Assembly (NCBI GenBank): GCA_028687425.1
Contig: JAQUAD010000013.1
Coordinates: 1-55,607, forward strand
From: Sideroxydans sp.
Lineage (GTDB): Bacteria > Pseudomonadota > Gammaproteobacteria > Burkholderiales > Gallionellaceae
Length of the DNA: 55,607 nucleotides
Direction of reading: 5' to 3'
Made by a program: the position numbers and the translations under genes. This document shows positions 30,520 through 39,305 of the stretch, in pieces. Under the pieces are notes generated by a model that was not told the DNA's origin, searched no databases, and was given only the letters and a program-made list of their open reading frames with translations. Each line of letters starts with the position of its first letter. The stretch's first letter is position 1.

Positions 30520-31188
30520 TCAAACTTGAACCTGCCCCGCCGCCAAGCGCAACTGCCGCTTGCAGCGCGCAGCCAATTTGTCGTCATGCGTCACCAGGAT
30601 CAGCGTCGTGCCCTGCGCACGGTTCAACTCCAGCATCAGTTCGATGACCTGCGCGCCGGTGGCTGCATCGAGGTTGCCGGTCGGTTCATCGGCAAACAAT
30701 ATCTTGGGCTGGGTCACAAAGGCGCGGGCGAGAGCAACGCGCTGCTGTTCGCCACCGGAAAGATGCTTGGGCAGGTGATGCGCGCGGGCACCGAGGCCGA
30801 CCTGCTGCAGGGAATCTTCCGCACGCTGGCGCGCATCGCGCAGTCCAGCCAGTTCCAGCGGCAACATCACGTTCTCCAGTGCGTTCAGCGCGGGCAGCAA
30901 CTGGAAGGACTGAAACACGAAACCTGCCAACTCACCGCGCAAACGCGCGCGACCGTCTTCGTCCAGCGAAAAGATGTCGGTACCGTTCAGGGACACGCTG
31001 CCACTGGTCGGCACATCCAGCCCCGCCAGCAATCCTAGCAAGGTGGACTTGCCGGAACCGGAAGCCCCTACGATGGCAAGGCTATCGCCCGATTCCACCG
31101 CGAAACTCACGTCATGCAGGATAGTGAGCGGACTATCGCCGCTTAACACTTGCTTGGTGAGCCCTGCTGCTTGCACAATCGTTGCCAT
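30520..31188 (-). CDS. ybbA: ABC transporter ATP-binding protein (YbbA/LolD type)
   Basis: ATPase subunit (222 aa) for the YbbP permease. Walker A GASGSGKST (41-49), signature LSGGEQQRVALARAF, Walker B ILFADEPTGNLD and the H-loop LVTHD are all intact. The frame is open upstream, but the start [10 protein letters not shown] matches the family. This ATG shares bases with the ATG of divergent tesA (CATG at 31186-31189), so each gene's upstream signals lie inside the other's coding sequence. Confidence 0.93.
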   Translation of the reverse strand: MATIVQAAGLTKQVLSGDSPLTILHDVSFAVESGDSLAIVGASGSGKSTLLGLLAGLDVPTSGSVSLNGTDIFSLDEDGRARLRGELAGFVFQSFQLLPALNALENVMLPLELAGLRDARQRAEDSLQQVGLGARAHHLPKHLSGGEQQRVALARAFVTQPKILFADEPTGNLDAATGAQVIELMLELNRAQGTTLILVTHDDKLAARCKRQLRLAAGQVQV

Positions 31189-31795
31189 GAACCTCATCCT
31201 CAAAGTCGTTTCACTGCTTGCAGCCCTGTCGCTGTCCAGCTTCGTGCAGGCCGCCAACAACATACTCGTATTCGGCGACAGTTTATCAGCCGGCTACGGC
31301 ATCGCGCGCGAAGCTTCCTGGGCGCATCTGATGCAGCAGGAGTTGAATACAAGCGGCAAGCCTTACACCGTGGTCAATGCCAGCATCAGCGGTGAGACAA
31401 CCGCAGGCGGTGTACGCCGCATCGACAAGGCGCTGGCGATTCACAAACCCGCCGTAGTGATCGTCGAACTGGGCGCCAATGACGGACTGCGCGGCTCGCC
31501 GCTGGCAGAAACCGAAAAGAATCTCGATGCCATCATCAAACGCGCAAAGCAGACAAAAGCCAAAGTGTTGCTGCTCGGTATCCAGCTACCGCCGAACTAT
31601 GGCCCTGCTTATACGGAACAGTTCCGTAACATCTATCCCAGGCTGGCGAAAAAACACCGCATCGCCTTGCTGCCCTTCATGCTGGAAGGCATCCCGCCCG
31701 AGCAGTTCCAGCCGGACAACCTGCATCCGAACGCAACCGCACAGCCGCGCATCCTGCAGAGCGTGATGCAACACTTGAAACCTCTACTACGCTGA
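31187..31795 (+). CDS. tesA: Arylesterase / acyl-CoA thioesterase I-like (SGNH hydrolase)
   Basis: Periplasmic SGNH hydrolase acting on acyl thioesters/esters (202 aa). Signal peptide about 1-22 ([14 protein letters not shown]). Block [10 protein letters not shown] with nucleophile Ser32, block III GANDG with Asn98, and block V DNLHPN with Asp177 and His180 complete the catalytic set. Divergent from ybbA, as in E. coli; the downstream DUF255 gene overlaps its stop by one base (TGATG). Confidence 0.93.
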   Translation: MNLILKVVSLLAALSLSSFVQAANNILVFGDSLSAGYGIAREASWAHLMQQELNTSGKPYTVVNASISGETTAGGVRRIDKALAIHKPAVVIVELGANDGLRGSPLAETEKNLDAIIKRAKQTKAKVLLLGIQLPPNYGPAYTEQFRNIYPRLAKKHRIALLPFMLEGIPPEQFQPDNLHPNATAQPRILQSVMQHLKPLLR

Positions 31796-33828
31796 TGACA
31801 AATCACCTTATCCACGAGACCAGCCCCTACCTGCTGCAGCATGCCGAGAACCCGGTGGACTGGCATCCGTGGACACCTGAAGTCTTGCAACAGGCGCGCG
31901 AGCAAAACAAACCCATCCTGCTTTCCATAGGTTACTCGGCCTGCCACTGGTGCCATGTGATGGCGCATGAGTCGTTCGAAGATGATGAGGTCGCGGCAGT
32001 AATGAACGAGCATTTCATCAATATCAAAGTGGACCGCGAAGAACGCCCCGACCTCGACCAGATCTACCAGAACGCGCACTACCTGCTGTCGCGCCGCAGC
32101 GGCGGCTGGCCACTGACCATGTTCCTGTCGCCGGACGGCACGCCGTTCTACAGCGGCACCTATTTCCCGAAGCAGCCTCGTTACGGCCTGCCCGGTTTTC
32201 CGCAGCTGCTGGTGCAGCTCGCGCAGGCTTACAAGGAGAAACACAAGGAACTCGCCGTACAGAGCCAGCAGATCATCAACGCCCTCGCTGCCTGGCAGCC
32301 GAAACCCGGCAACGATGAAATAACCTTCGATGACTCGTCACTTGCCAGCGCAGTGCAGCAGCTGAAACAGGATTGCGACCGCGTGAACGGCGGTTTTGGT
32401 GATGCGCCCAAATTCCTGCATCCGGCTGAACTCGATCTGCTGCTGCGGCAAGCCAAGACGCATCAGGACGAGGATGCACTTCATGTCGCGCTGTTCACCC
32501 TGCAGCAGATGGCGCTGGGCGGACTGTATGACCAGCTCGGCGGTGGCTTCTGCCGCTACAGCGTAGACGCCAACTGGGACATCCCGCATTTCGAGAAGAT
32601 GCTGTACGACAACGGCCTGCTGCTCGGTCTGTACTGCGACGCATGGCAGAACAGCCGCGACCCACTGTTCGCAAACATCGTGGAACAAACCGCAGGCTGG
32701 GTGATGCGTGAGATGCAATCCCCGCAGGGCGGCTACTACGCCTCGCTGGACGCAGACTCGGAACACGAGGAAGGCAAGTTCTATGTCTGGCAGCGCAACG
32801 ACATCCGCGCGCTGTTGACCGAAGATGAATACGCCGTCGTCAAACCCTATTACGGCCTGGACAGCACACCCAACTTCGAGAACCACGCTTGGAACCTGCG
32901 CGTAAGCCGACCGCTGAGCGAGATCGCGCAGTCGTTGCGACTCGATCAAGAACAAGCGACCGCACTGCTTGCATCTGCACGATCGAAACTGTTCAGCGCA
33001 CGCGAACAGCGCGTCCGCCCCGGACGTGACGAAAAGATACTCGGCAGCTGGAACGGCTTGATGATTGCCGGTATGGCAAAGGCGGCACGCGTGTTCGGGC
33101 GCGACAACTGGCAAGCCTCTGCGCAGCACGCCATGGATTTCGTACGCGGCACCTTGTGGCAGGACGGCAAGTTGTACGCCACACACAAGGATGGCAAGAC
33201 GCATCTGAACGCCTATCTGGACGACCACGCCTTCCTGCTGGATGCCGCGCTGGAATTGATGCAGACCGGGTATCGCGAGGCAGACATGCAGTTCGCGGTG
33301 CAACTTGCGGACGCATTGTTGGCACGCTTCGAGGATAGCGAACACGGCGGCTTCTACTTCACCAGCCACGACCATGAAGCGCTGATCCAGCGCAACAAGT
33401 CAGGGCAGGACAACGCCACACCAGCCGGTAACGGCATCGCCGCGCAAGCACTGCTGCGACTCGCAGAATTGACGGGCGACACACGTTACCGCGATGCAGC
33501 CGAGCGCTGCCTGAAGCTGTTCTATCCTCTGATGGAACAGGCGTCCAGCCAGTGTTGCAGCCTGAACACCGCGCTGAGCGAACTGCTGCAGCCGCCTTCC
33601 TTGCTGGTGTTGTGTGGAGATGAAATAGAGACAGCTGCCTGGCGGGCGGCTGTCTCTGAACACTATGCACCGGAGTTGATGGTGATCGCGCTACGCGGCG
33701 ATGAACCGGGTTTACCTGAAGTCCTCGCGAAACCCAGCCAGGCATTGACCACCGCTTGGCTGTGTCGCGGCACGCAGTGCCTGCCGCCCATCACCGACCT
33801 GGCCGCACTGCAGGCCGAACTACCGTAG
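31795..33828 (+). CDS. Thioredoxin-domain protein, DUF255/YyaL family
   Basis: Cytoplasmic protein of 677 aa. An N-terminal thioredoxin-like domain ([33 protein letters not shown] with a CxxC near residues 49-52) is followed by a long (alpha/alpha)6-type region resembling six-hairpin glycosidases ([42 protein letters not shown]). This is the conserved family that includes mammalian SPATA20; its biochemical role is not established. Start overlaps the tesA stop, so they are coupled; the 3' end overlaps convergent sppA by 9 bases. Confidence 0.9.
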   Translation: MTNHLIHETSPYLLQHAENPVDWHPWTPEVLQQAREQNKPILLSIGYSACHWCHVMAHESFEDDEVAAVMNEHFINIKVDREERPDLDQIYQNAHYLLSRRSGGWPLTMFLSPDGTPFYSGTYFPKQPRYGLPGFPQLLVQLAQAYKEKHKELAVQSQQIINALAAWQPKPGNDEITFDDSSLASAVQQLKQDCDRVNGGFGDAPKFLHPAELDLLLRQAKTHQDEDALHVALFTLQQMALGGLYDQLGGGFCRYSVDANWDIPHFEKMLYDNGLLLGLYCDAWQNSRDPLFANIVEQTAGWVMREMQSPQGGYYASLDADSEHEEGKFYVWQRNDIRALLTEDEYAVVKPYYGLDSTPNFENHAWNLRVSRPLSEIAQSLRLDQEQATALLASARSKLFSAREQRVRPGRDEKILGSWNGLMIAGMAKAARVFGRDNWQASAQHAMDFVRGTLWQDGKLYATHKDGKTHLNAYLDDHAFLLDAALELMQTGYREADMQFAVQLADALLARFEDSEHGGFYFTSHDHEALIQRNKSGQDNATPAGNGIAAQALLRLAELTGDTRYRDAAERCLKLFYPLMEQASSQCCSLNTALSELLQPPSLLVLCGDEIETAAWRAAVSEHYAPELMVIALRGDEPGLPEVLAKPSQALTTAWLCRGTQCLPPITDLAALQAELP

Positions 33829-34773
33829 CGTCACACCCTCACCCTGTGCACCGAAGCCGGGGAACATGCTCGCCACCCCGGCACCCAGTTTCTTCGCCAG
33901 ACGATCCGCGATGTTCTCGTGTGCAGTGAAGTCGACCACGGTTTCGGCCTTGATGATGTCGCGCGCCACGGAATCCACGCTGCCGATGCCGTCCGCCAAT
34001 CCCATCGCGATTGCCTTGTCTCCGGTCCAGAACAATCCGCTGAACATCTCCGGCGTCTCATGCAAACGCTTGCCGCGTCCGTCGCGCACCACGGCGATGA
34101 ACTGCTGATGGATGTCTTCCAGCAAGCCCTTGGTGAATGCCTCCTGCTTGGGATTGCGCGGCGAGAACGGATCCATGAAGCCCTTGTTCTCGCCCGCCGT
34201 CATCAGGCGGCGTTCCACGCCCAGCTTCTGCATGGTGCCCGTAAAACCGAAACCATCCATCAGCACGCCGATGGAACCGACGATGCTGGCCTTGTTCACG
34301 TAGATGTTCTCTGCCGCCGCCGCGATGAAATAACCGCCGGAAGCGCACATATCCTCCACAACCACATGCAAGGGGATCTCGGGATGCAGGGTACGCAGGC
34401 GCTTGATCTCGTCGTTCACCAGACCTGCCTGCACCGGGCTGCCGCCGGGACTGTTCACGCGCAGGATGACGCCGGCCGTGCGTTTGTCCGCATAGGCATC
34501 CTGCAGGCTGGAGATCAGGTTGTCCGCATTGGCCATGCTGTCGGCCGAGATGACGCCTTTCACTTCGATCAACGCCGTGTGCTTGCCGCCCACCAATCCG
34601 TCGCTGCTGTCGCCGGCGATATCCATCACCATCGCAAGCAGGAAGAACAGGTAAAGAAAGGTCAGCAGCTTGAAGAAAATGCCCCAGCGGCGTGTACGGC
34701 GCTGCTCCTGAATGGCGGACAGCGCCAGTTTCTCCAGTACGTTGCGTTCCCAGTTATTGCTCAGATCGGACAT
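33820..34773 (-). CDS. sppA: Signal peptide peptidase SppA-type (S49) protease
   Basis: Membrane-bound serine protease that degrades cleaved signal peptides (317 aa, the short SppA form). One membrane helix (about residues 32-52, [19 protein letters not shown]), then the protease domain with nucleophile Ser145 in CASGGYF and general-base Lys197 in [10 protein letters not shown], 52 residues later as in the family. NSPGGSP lies in the substrate groove. Followed upstream in the operon by a HAD phosphatase 23 bases away. Confidence 0.93.
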   Translation of the reverse strand: MSDLSNNWERNVLEKLALSAIQEQRRTRRWGIFFKLLTFLYLFFLLAMVMDIAGDSSDGLVGGKHTALIEVKGVISADSMANADNLISSLQDAYADKRTAGVILRVNSPGGSPVQAGLVNDEIKRLRTLHPEIPLHVVVEDMCASGGYFIAAAAENIYVNKASIVGSIGVLMDGFGFTGTMQKLGVERRLMTAGENKGFMDPFSPRNPKQEAFTKGLLEDIHQQFIAVVRDGRGKRLHETPEMFSGLFWTGDKAIAMGLADGIGSVDSVARDIIKAETVVDFTAHENIADRLAKKLGAGVASMFPGFGAQGEGVTLR

Positions 34774-34796
34774 TGCGCTCTCCCTCTGTGATTCAT

Positions 34797-35453
34797 TCAG
34801 GCATTGGCCTTCAGCCAGGCACGTAATTCATGGAAGTCATTCAGCAGCGCCAACGGTTTCAGCTCGCGCAGCTGCTCTTCCGGATGGGCGCCATAGGTCA
34901 TCCCGACTGCATCCACGCCGGCATTGATCGCCATCTGCAGATCGTGCGTGGTATCGCCGATCATCAGCACCTGCTCCGGCTGCATGCCCAGTTCATCCAT
35001 CAGCTCCAGCAACATGGCCGGGTGCGGCTTGGAGAAGGTCTGGTCGGCCGTGCGTGTGGCCAGAAAGTACGGACGCAGGCCGCTGCTGTCCAGCACACGA
35101 TCCAGCCCCTTGCGGCTCTTGCCGGTCGCCACCGCCAGCACATGACCGGCTTCGTGCAGTTCTTCAATGGTCTCGCGCGCACCGGAAAACAGCGGAATGG
35201 CCTGGTCCTGGGCAAGGAAATAATGGCGATAGCGATCCGCCAGCGGCTCGTACATCTCCTCCGGCGCACTCGGCACCGCGTGCCGCAAAGCCTCTACCAG
35301 CCCCATGCCGATCACATGACGCGCATCCTCGTCGCTGGGAACCGGCAGCTCCAGGTCGCGGCAGGCCGACTGGATGGATGTGGCGATCATCGCCGTGGAG
35401 TCCATCACCGTGCCGTCCCAGTCGAAGACGATCAATTCATAACGCTTTTCCAT
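34797..35453 (-). CDS. HAD-IA hydrolase (phosphoglycolate-phosphatase-like)
   Basis: Cytoplasmic phosphatase of 218 aa. Motif I FDWDGTVMDS (nucleophile Asp11, acid Asp13), a helical cap, motif II AVATGK, motif III Lys in FSKPHPAM, and motif IV IGDTTHDLQMA are present. This subfamily usually sits near rluC and sppA in proteobacteria. Substrate not known; phosphoglycolate or other small phosphoesters are possible. Confidence 0.9.
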   Translation of the reverse strand: MEKRYELIVFDWDGTVMDSTAMIATSIQSACRDLELPVPSDEDARHVIGMGLVEALRHAVPSAPEEMYEPLADRYRHYFLAQDQAIPLFSGARETIEELHEAGHVLAVATGKSRKGLDRVLDSSGLRPYFLATRTADQTFSKPHPAMLLELMDELGMQPEQVLMIGDTTHDLQMAINAGVDAVGMTYGAHPEEQLRELKPLALLNDFHELRAWLKANA

Positions 35454-35541
35454 CTTGCACCACCGAAAAATGAGGCGCGGATTCTAACACTTGGCTGCGC
35501 CGCAACTCGTATAATGCGCGCCCTCCTGCCCCGTTGCCATC

Positions 35542-36153
35542 ATGAGCCTGATACACACCCTCGATCTGTGCGCTGTCGCCGTTTGCGCCATCACCGCCAC
35601 GCTGGAAGCGCACCGGCGCGACCTCGACCTGTTCGGCGTGGCGGTGATCGCGGTCATCTCCGGCATCGGCGGCGGCACGGTGCGCGACATCCTGCTGGGC
35701 AGGCTGCCCGTGTACTGGATCAACGACCCGATCTATGTGGTGGTCGGCATCGCCGCGGCGATCATGACGTTCTTCCTCGGGCGCAGACTGCCCATCCCGA
35801 AGAACTTCTTCTTGTTGCCGGACGCGCTCGGCCTCGCACTGTTCACCGTGATCGGCACCACCGTCGCGCTGAACCTGCATGTACACTGGTTCATCGCGGC
35901 GCTGATGGGTGTCATCACCGGCGTGTTCGGCGGTGTCATCCGCGACATCCTGTGCAACGAAGTGCCGCTGATCTTCCGCACCGACATCTACGCCACCGCA
36001 TCGCTGGTCGGTGCTTTGCTGCTGATCCTGCTCGATACACTGGGAATGGAACGCCCGCTGTCCATCCTTTTTGCCATGTTGCTCACGGTCTCGCTACGAC
36101 TCGCCGCGATCCGCTGGCACATCCACCTGCCGCACCTGCGCTCCTACACATGA
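35542..36153 (+). CDS. TRIC/YeaI-family (UPF0126) membrane protein
   Basis: Inner-membrane protein of 203 aa with seven predicted helices. It has the two internally repeated UPF0126 motifs, GGGTVRDILLGRLPVYWI and FGGVIRDILCNEVPLIF, each with a conserved Gly-rich Arg-Asp signature. The family forms trimeric cation channels related to animal TRIC; some members have been linked to glycine or other solutes, so substrate is open. Its stop overlaps the rlmM start (ATGA). Confidence 0.9.
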   Translation: MSLIHTLDLCAVAVCAITATLEAHRRDLDLFGVAVIAVISGIGGGTVRDILLGRLPVYWINDPIYVVVGIAAAIMTFFLGRRLPIPKNFFLLPDALGLALFTVIGTTVALNLHVHWFIAALMGVITGVFGGVIRDILCNEVPLIFRTDIYATASLVGALLLILLDTLGMERPLSILFAMLLTVSLRLAAIRWHIHLPHLRSYT

Positions 36154-37178
36154 TCGATCCCACACTCCCTGCCTGGCTGGTCTATTGCCGCCCCGGCTTC
36201 GAACACGACTGTGTCGACGAAACACAGGCCAAACCCGTCGAAGCCATCGAGAACAGCGGCTACCTGGTGCTGCAAGGCAAAGCCCGCCTGACCTACAGAC
36301 AGCTCGCATTCGCACGCCAACTGCTCAAGCTGCACGACGAAGTACGCAACCTGCCGGAGCGCGACCGGCTCAGCCCATTGCTCGCCGCCCTCCCGCAGGA
36401 GCCCGCTCAATTCAGCGGTCTGTATCTGGAAGTGCCGGATACCAACGAAGGCAAAACGCTGTCCGGCTTCAGCAAACGTTTCCAGCCTTTGCTGGAACAG
36501 GCGCTGCGCGATGACGAACGGCTGGCCGATGACCCGAACCTGCCACGACTGCACATCTTCTTCCCGTCCGAGGATCGTGCCCTGATCGCCACCAGCGACC
36601 CGCGCAACAGCAGCGACGCGCTCAACGGCATCCATCGTGTCAGCATGTCCCCCGACGCCCCCAGCCGCTCCTATCTGAAACTGGCCGAAGCATTCGAGGT
36701 ATTCCTGGACAAGCAGGAGCAGGAACTGTGGCTGAAACCGCGCATGACCGCCGTCGACCTTGGTGCCGCCCCCGGTGGCTGGACCTGGCAACTCGTGCAA
36801 CGCGGGCTAAAAGTCACTGCCGTGGACAACGGCCCGCTCAAAGGCGCCGCCGCCGGCCATCCCGACATCAAGCATCTGCGTCAGGACGGCTTTCGCTTCC
36901 GACCCAAACGCCCGGTGGACTGGCTGGTATGCGACATGGTGGAGCAGCCGCAGCGCGTCGCGGCATTGATGACGGAATGGATAGTCGGCGGCTACAGCAT
37001 GAATGCCATCTTCAACCTCAAACTGCCGATGAAGAAACGCGTGGAAGCCCTAAAGACTGCGCTCGATACGATACGCGCCACACTCAACAAGAAAGGGCTG
37101 CGCTACCGGCTGGACGCAAAGCAGCTCTACCACGATCGCGAAGAAGTCACCGTGTTCCTGCACCGGGAACGACGCTAG
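36150..37178 (+). CDS. rlmM: 23S rRNA (cytidine-2498-2'-O)-methyltransferase
   Basis: Methylates the ribose of C2498 in 23S rRNA using SAM (342 aa). N-terminal THUMP-like part (residues 1-180), then a Rossmann methyltransferase core with SAM motif VDLGAAPGGWTWQL and catalytic K-D-K-E type residues (e.g. VCDMVEQP, KLPMKKR). The frame is open far upstream through the TRIC gene, but ATG 36150, coupled to the TRIC stop, matches the family start MIDPTLPAWLVYCRPGFE. Ends convergently on the small gene at 37175 with four shared bases. Confidence 0.93.
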   Translation: MIDPTLPAWLVYCRPGFEHDCVDETQAKPVEAIENSGYLVLQGKARLTYRQLAFARQLLKLHDEVRNLPERDRLSPLLAALPQEPAQFSGLYLEVPDTNEGKTLSGFSKRFQPLLEQALRDDERLADDPNLPRLHIFFPSEDRALIATSDPRNSSDALNGIHRVSMSPDAPSRSYLKLAEAFEVFLDKQEQELWLKPRMTAVDLGAAPGGWTWQLVQRGLKVTAVDNGPLKGAAAGHPDIKHLRQDGFRFRPKRPVDWLVCDMVEQPQRVAALMTEWIVGGYSMNAIFNLKLPMKKRVEALKTALDTIRATLNKKGLRYRLDAKQLYHDREEVTVFLHRERR

Positions 37179-37507
37179 ACCTTCACCCGGATATGCATGG
37201 TCGGCTCGCCCTTGCGCCGACTCCCGCTGCGGCGCTCCACCCCGGAACGCAACTCAATCGGCAACGACCGGATCGACTGGATGCGGCGGCAGTAATTCCG
37301 ACGGTCCTTCCCCTTGCGCTGCCGGTCTTCGCGCATATATTCCCCAACGCCACGCTGCCCCACCGCCCCTGAAGGCTGCTGTCCGCGCGCGCTGGCAAGT
37401 GCATCCCCGGCAATAGGCGCTCCGCCCACGGCATGCGGGATCGTCCTGCCTTGTGTCAGGCTGGAAATCGAGTTCTGCGATGATTGAGACAGCGGCAGGT
37501 AACGCAT
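37175..37507 (-). CDS. Small unknown protein A with DRR-CRR-ELRSG motif
   Basis: 110 aa, function unknown. The conserved C-terminal part reads KDRRNYCRRIQ, PIELRSGVERRSG; it is shared with the next gene (EDRRKACRRIH, LIELRSGLDRRR), which confirms the reading frame. The N-terminal half is Ser/Gly/Gln-rich and probably disordered. No signal peptide or membrane helix. A perfect sigma-28 promoter lies 31 bases upstream, placing the gene in the motility regulon by inference. No clear Shine-Dalgarno precedes the ATG, so the start is uncertain. Not a PilZ domain: the spacing of Arg and the DxSxxG motif do not fit. Confidence 0.65.
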   Translation of the reverse strand: MRYLPLSQSSQNSISSLTQGRTIPHAVGGAPIAGDALASARGQQPSGAVGQRGVGEYMREDRQRKGKDRRNYCRRIQSIRSLPIELRSGVERRSGSRRKGEPTMHIRVKV

Positions 37508-37537
37508 ACTTCGGCGACTTTCATGAAATTCGACCTG

Positions 37538-37564
37538 TTATCGGCAGATTCCACAAAATCTTTA
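37538..37564 (-). promoter_or_regulatory. Sigma-28 (FliA) promoter, perfect consensus
   Basis: On the minus strand TAAA (37561-37564), 15 bases, then GCCGATAA (37538-37545): an exact match to the enterobacterial FliA consensus TAAA-N15-GCCGATAA. Predicted transcription start near 37531, about 24 bases before the ATG of protein A. Confidence 0.8.
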
Positions 37565-37581
37565 GGTCTATTTATGCCTGA

Positions 37582-37887
37582 CTATGCTTCTTCATCAATG
37601 TGATCAGATGTCCCCACCTCAAACAGATTGTGGCGGCGGCGGTCCAGCCCGGAACGCAATTCGATCAACACCTTCTGGTTATGGATGCGGCGACAGGCTT
37701 TGCGCCTGTCCTCCTGCGGCAGATGCCGCTCCGCCTCCTGCCTCTCGTTCGCTTCAGCACTCAACGTCACCGAAGTCGGCTCCACTTCCTCATGGACAGG
37801 TTTCAGCGCATGCACCGAAGTCAGCCCCTTCACCGCACGTGTAGTCGGCGTCGCAGCAGGCGGATTGATAGTAGGCACGAATCGCAT
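37582..37887 (-). CDS. Small unknown protein B, paralog of protein A
   Basis: 101 aa, function unknown. The conserved block is EDRRKACRRIHNQKVLIELR followed by SGLDRRRHNLF (about residues 58-90), homologous to protein A, preceded by a Pro/Thr/Glu-rich region. It is basic in the motif and acidic at the C-terminus. It has a strong Shine-Dalgarno (AAGGAG) and two sigma-28-like promoters in a tandem duplication upstream. It is transcribed in the same direction as A but separated from it by A's own promoter, so each gene has its own control. Single-cysteine CRR in both could be functional (inference). Confidence 0.72.
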   Translation of the reverse strand: MRFVPTINPPAATPTTRAVKGLTSVHALKPVHEEVEPTSVTLSAEANERQEAERHLPQEDRRKACRRIHNQKVLIELRSGLDRRRHNLFEVGTSDHIDEEA

Positions 37888-37918
37888 GATGGCTCCTTTC
37901 GCAGCACAGTCACTTGAT

Positions 37919-37945
37919 ATATCGGCAGATTTTGGCGAAGGTTAA
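37919..37945 (-). promoter_or_regulatory. Sigma-28-like promoter B1 of protein B
   Basis: TTAA, 15 bases, GCCGATAT on the minus strand. One mismatch in each box relative to TAAA-N15-GCCGATAA. About 31 bases before the ATG of protein B, the same spacing as promoter A to its gene. Confidence 0.65.
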
Positions 37946-37986
37946 CACCTGGCTGGACACAATGCGATGCTGACCCATTTGATGAT

Positions 37987-38013
37987 ATATCGGCAGATTT
38001 TGACTTAGCTTAA
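37987..38013 (-). promoter_or_regulatory. Sigma-28-like promoter B2 (upstream copy)
   Basis: TTAA, 15 bases, GCCGATAT, the second copy exactly 68 bases further upstream. It would give a transcript with a longer leader through copy B1. Confidence 0.55.
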
Positions 38014-38064
38014 CACCCGGCCAGACATAATACGTAGCTGACCCATTTGATTTTCATTGACCGG

Positions 38065-38460
38065 TTACTCCGCACGATGACAGACAGCCTCTATACGGTT
38101 GCCAAACGGGTCATAGAGGAAGGCACCGAAGTAGTTAGCGTGATAGTACGGACGGAGGCCGGGCATACCATTGTCCTTGCCGCCGTTAGCAAGACCGGCA
38201 AAATAGAAGGCAGCAACTTGGGCTCGTGCAGTAGCTTTGAAACACCAATGGCGCTTTTCGTCGAAATTGGCCGTAGTTGATTCATAGACTGCCAAGCAGG
38301 AATGAAAATCTTCAATGTCGTCACATCGTACGCCATAACCAAGTGCGCCAGGTCGGTCATAAACTTTGGCGATTCCAAGCGCGGCCATCACCGAGTCGTA
38401 AAATGGACGGGCTTTCTCGGTGCTTGGAACGGAAATGGATACGTGATCGAGTACGAGCAC
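38065..38460 (-). CDS. VOC-family protein (glyoxalase/dioxygenase fold)
   Basis: 131 aa with one vicinal-oxygen-chelate domain. VLDHVSISVPSTEKARPFYD at the N-terminus supplies the first metal-ligand His; HANYFGAFLYDPFGNRIEAVCH gives the second His and the typical C-terminal pattern with a Glu ligand. Substrate unknown. The start is GTG without a good Shine-Dalgarno, so somewhat uncertain. The sigma-28-like duplication begins 14 bases beyond its stop. Confidence 0.82.
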   Translation of the reverse strand: MLVLDHVSISVPSTEKARPFYDSVMAALGIAKVYDRPGALGYGVRCDDIEDFHSCLAVYESTTANFDEKRHWCFKATARAQVAAFYFAGLANGGKDNGMPGLRPYYHANYFGAFLYDPFGNRIEAVCHRAE

Positions 38461-38544
38461 AGGAGGTCTAGCATAGGGATGAAGGACTGCGCGCTCTTGC
38501 GCAACCCCTATTGAATGCCGGGTTAGCCCCTAACACATGAATCC

Positions 38545-39132
38545 TCATTGCTTACGATCCATGGGATTCTCTCGAGTGGCTTGCTGCCCGAGCTGTTGGG
38601 CGAGACCGATGAGAATCCCTTCGGGCCCCCGGATGTAACAAAGCCGGTAGATGCCTTCATAATTGACAACTTCATCGACCAACGTCGCACCAAGCTTGCT
38701 GAGCCGGACGAGAGTATCGTCGATGTCCTCGACTGTGAACATTACACGCATATATCCCAGCGAGTTCACGGAAGCTGAGCGGTGATCTGACTCGATGGCG
38801 GGGGCGTCGAAGCGAGTGAGCTCGATGCGGCTGTGACCGTCAGGTGTGCGCAGCATTGCGATTTCCACGCGCTGGCCGTGCACTCCGGTGACACGGCCAG
38901 CCCATTCACCATCGATAGGCATGCGACCTTCGAGGGTAAGGCCGAGTTCAGTGAAAAACTGAATTGCGGCATCAAGGTCTTTCACCACGATGCCGACGTT
39001 GTCCATACGCTTGACTTTCATGATATCTCCTTGATGTCTAACCGACGTCTGTGCTGCCTCAATTTTCGGGGACGGCATTGATGTACAGCCTGAAGTGAGT
39101 AGTACGAACAGAATTGCATATAGGTTCTTCAT
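38545..39132 (-). CDS. VOC-family protein with in-frame lipoprotein leader
   Basis: 195 aa from the upstream ATG. Residues 1-16 look like a lipoprotein signal (MKNLYAILFVLLTSGC), followed by a linker and, from residue 38, a full VOC domain (MKVKRMDNVGIVVKDLDAAI; RIELTRF; GPEGILIGLAQQL). Two starts each have a good Shine-Dalgarno: ATG 39132 (AGGAGT) giving a secreted lipid-anchored form, and ATG 39021 (AAGGAGAT) giving the ordinary cytosolic VOC protein that most relatives resemble. Either the leader is a recent fusion with a broken lipoprotein gene or two products are made. Substrate unknown. Confidence 0.78.
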   Translation of the reverse strand: MKNLYAILFVLLTSGCTSMPSPKIEAAQTSVRHQGDIMKVKRMDNVGIVVKDLDAAIQFFTELGLTLEGRMPIDGEWAGRVTGVHGQRVEIAMLRTPDGHSRIELTRFDAPAIESDHRSASVNSLGYMRVMFTVEDIDDTLVRLSKLGATLVDEVVNYEGIYRLCYIRGPEGILIGLAQQLGQQATRENPMDRKQ

Positions 39133-39305
39133 GTGTACTCCTGATTGTCGGTAAGAGCGCTCGAATTCACCGGCGCAAAACGAAACGCAGACGAAACGGG
39201 TCAGCGTCGTTATTCCTTATCAGTCACTGACTTTCGCACGCTGAATCCTAGCCTGACTCCCCTTACCCTTCCAAGCAGAAAAAAGGCCTATATATTTTTC
39301 CAAAT

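Larger units (their letters stand above)
37916..38051. repeat. 68-bp imperfect tandem duplication carrying the promoter
   Basis: Two units (37916-37983 and 37984-38051) each begin GATATATCGGCAGATTTT and end CTGACCCATTTGAT, with substitutions between. Each unit holds one sigma-28-like promoter on the minus strand. Confidence 0.9.

Noticed and set aside
34830-36149. Upstream extension of the rlmM frame
   Set aside because: It runs antisense through the HAD gene and through the TRIC gene in another frame; the family start is ATG 36150.
38461-38544. Possible attC-like spacer between the two VOC genes
   Set aside because: Contains GTTAGGGGCTAAC and a short GCGC hairpin, but the R''/R' cores do not match and arms do not pair properly.
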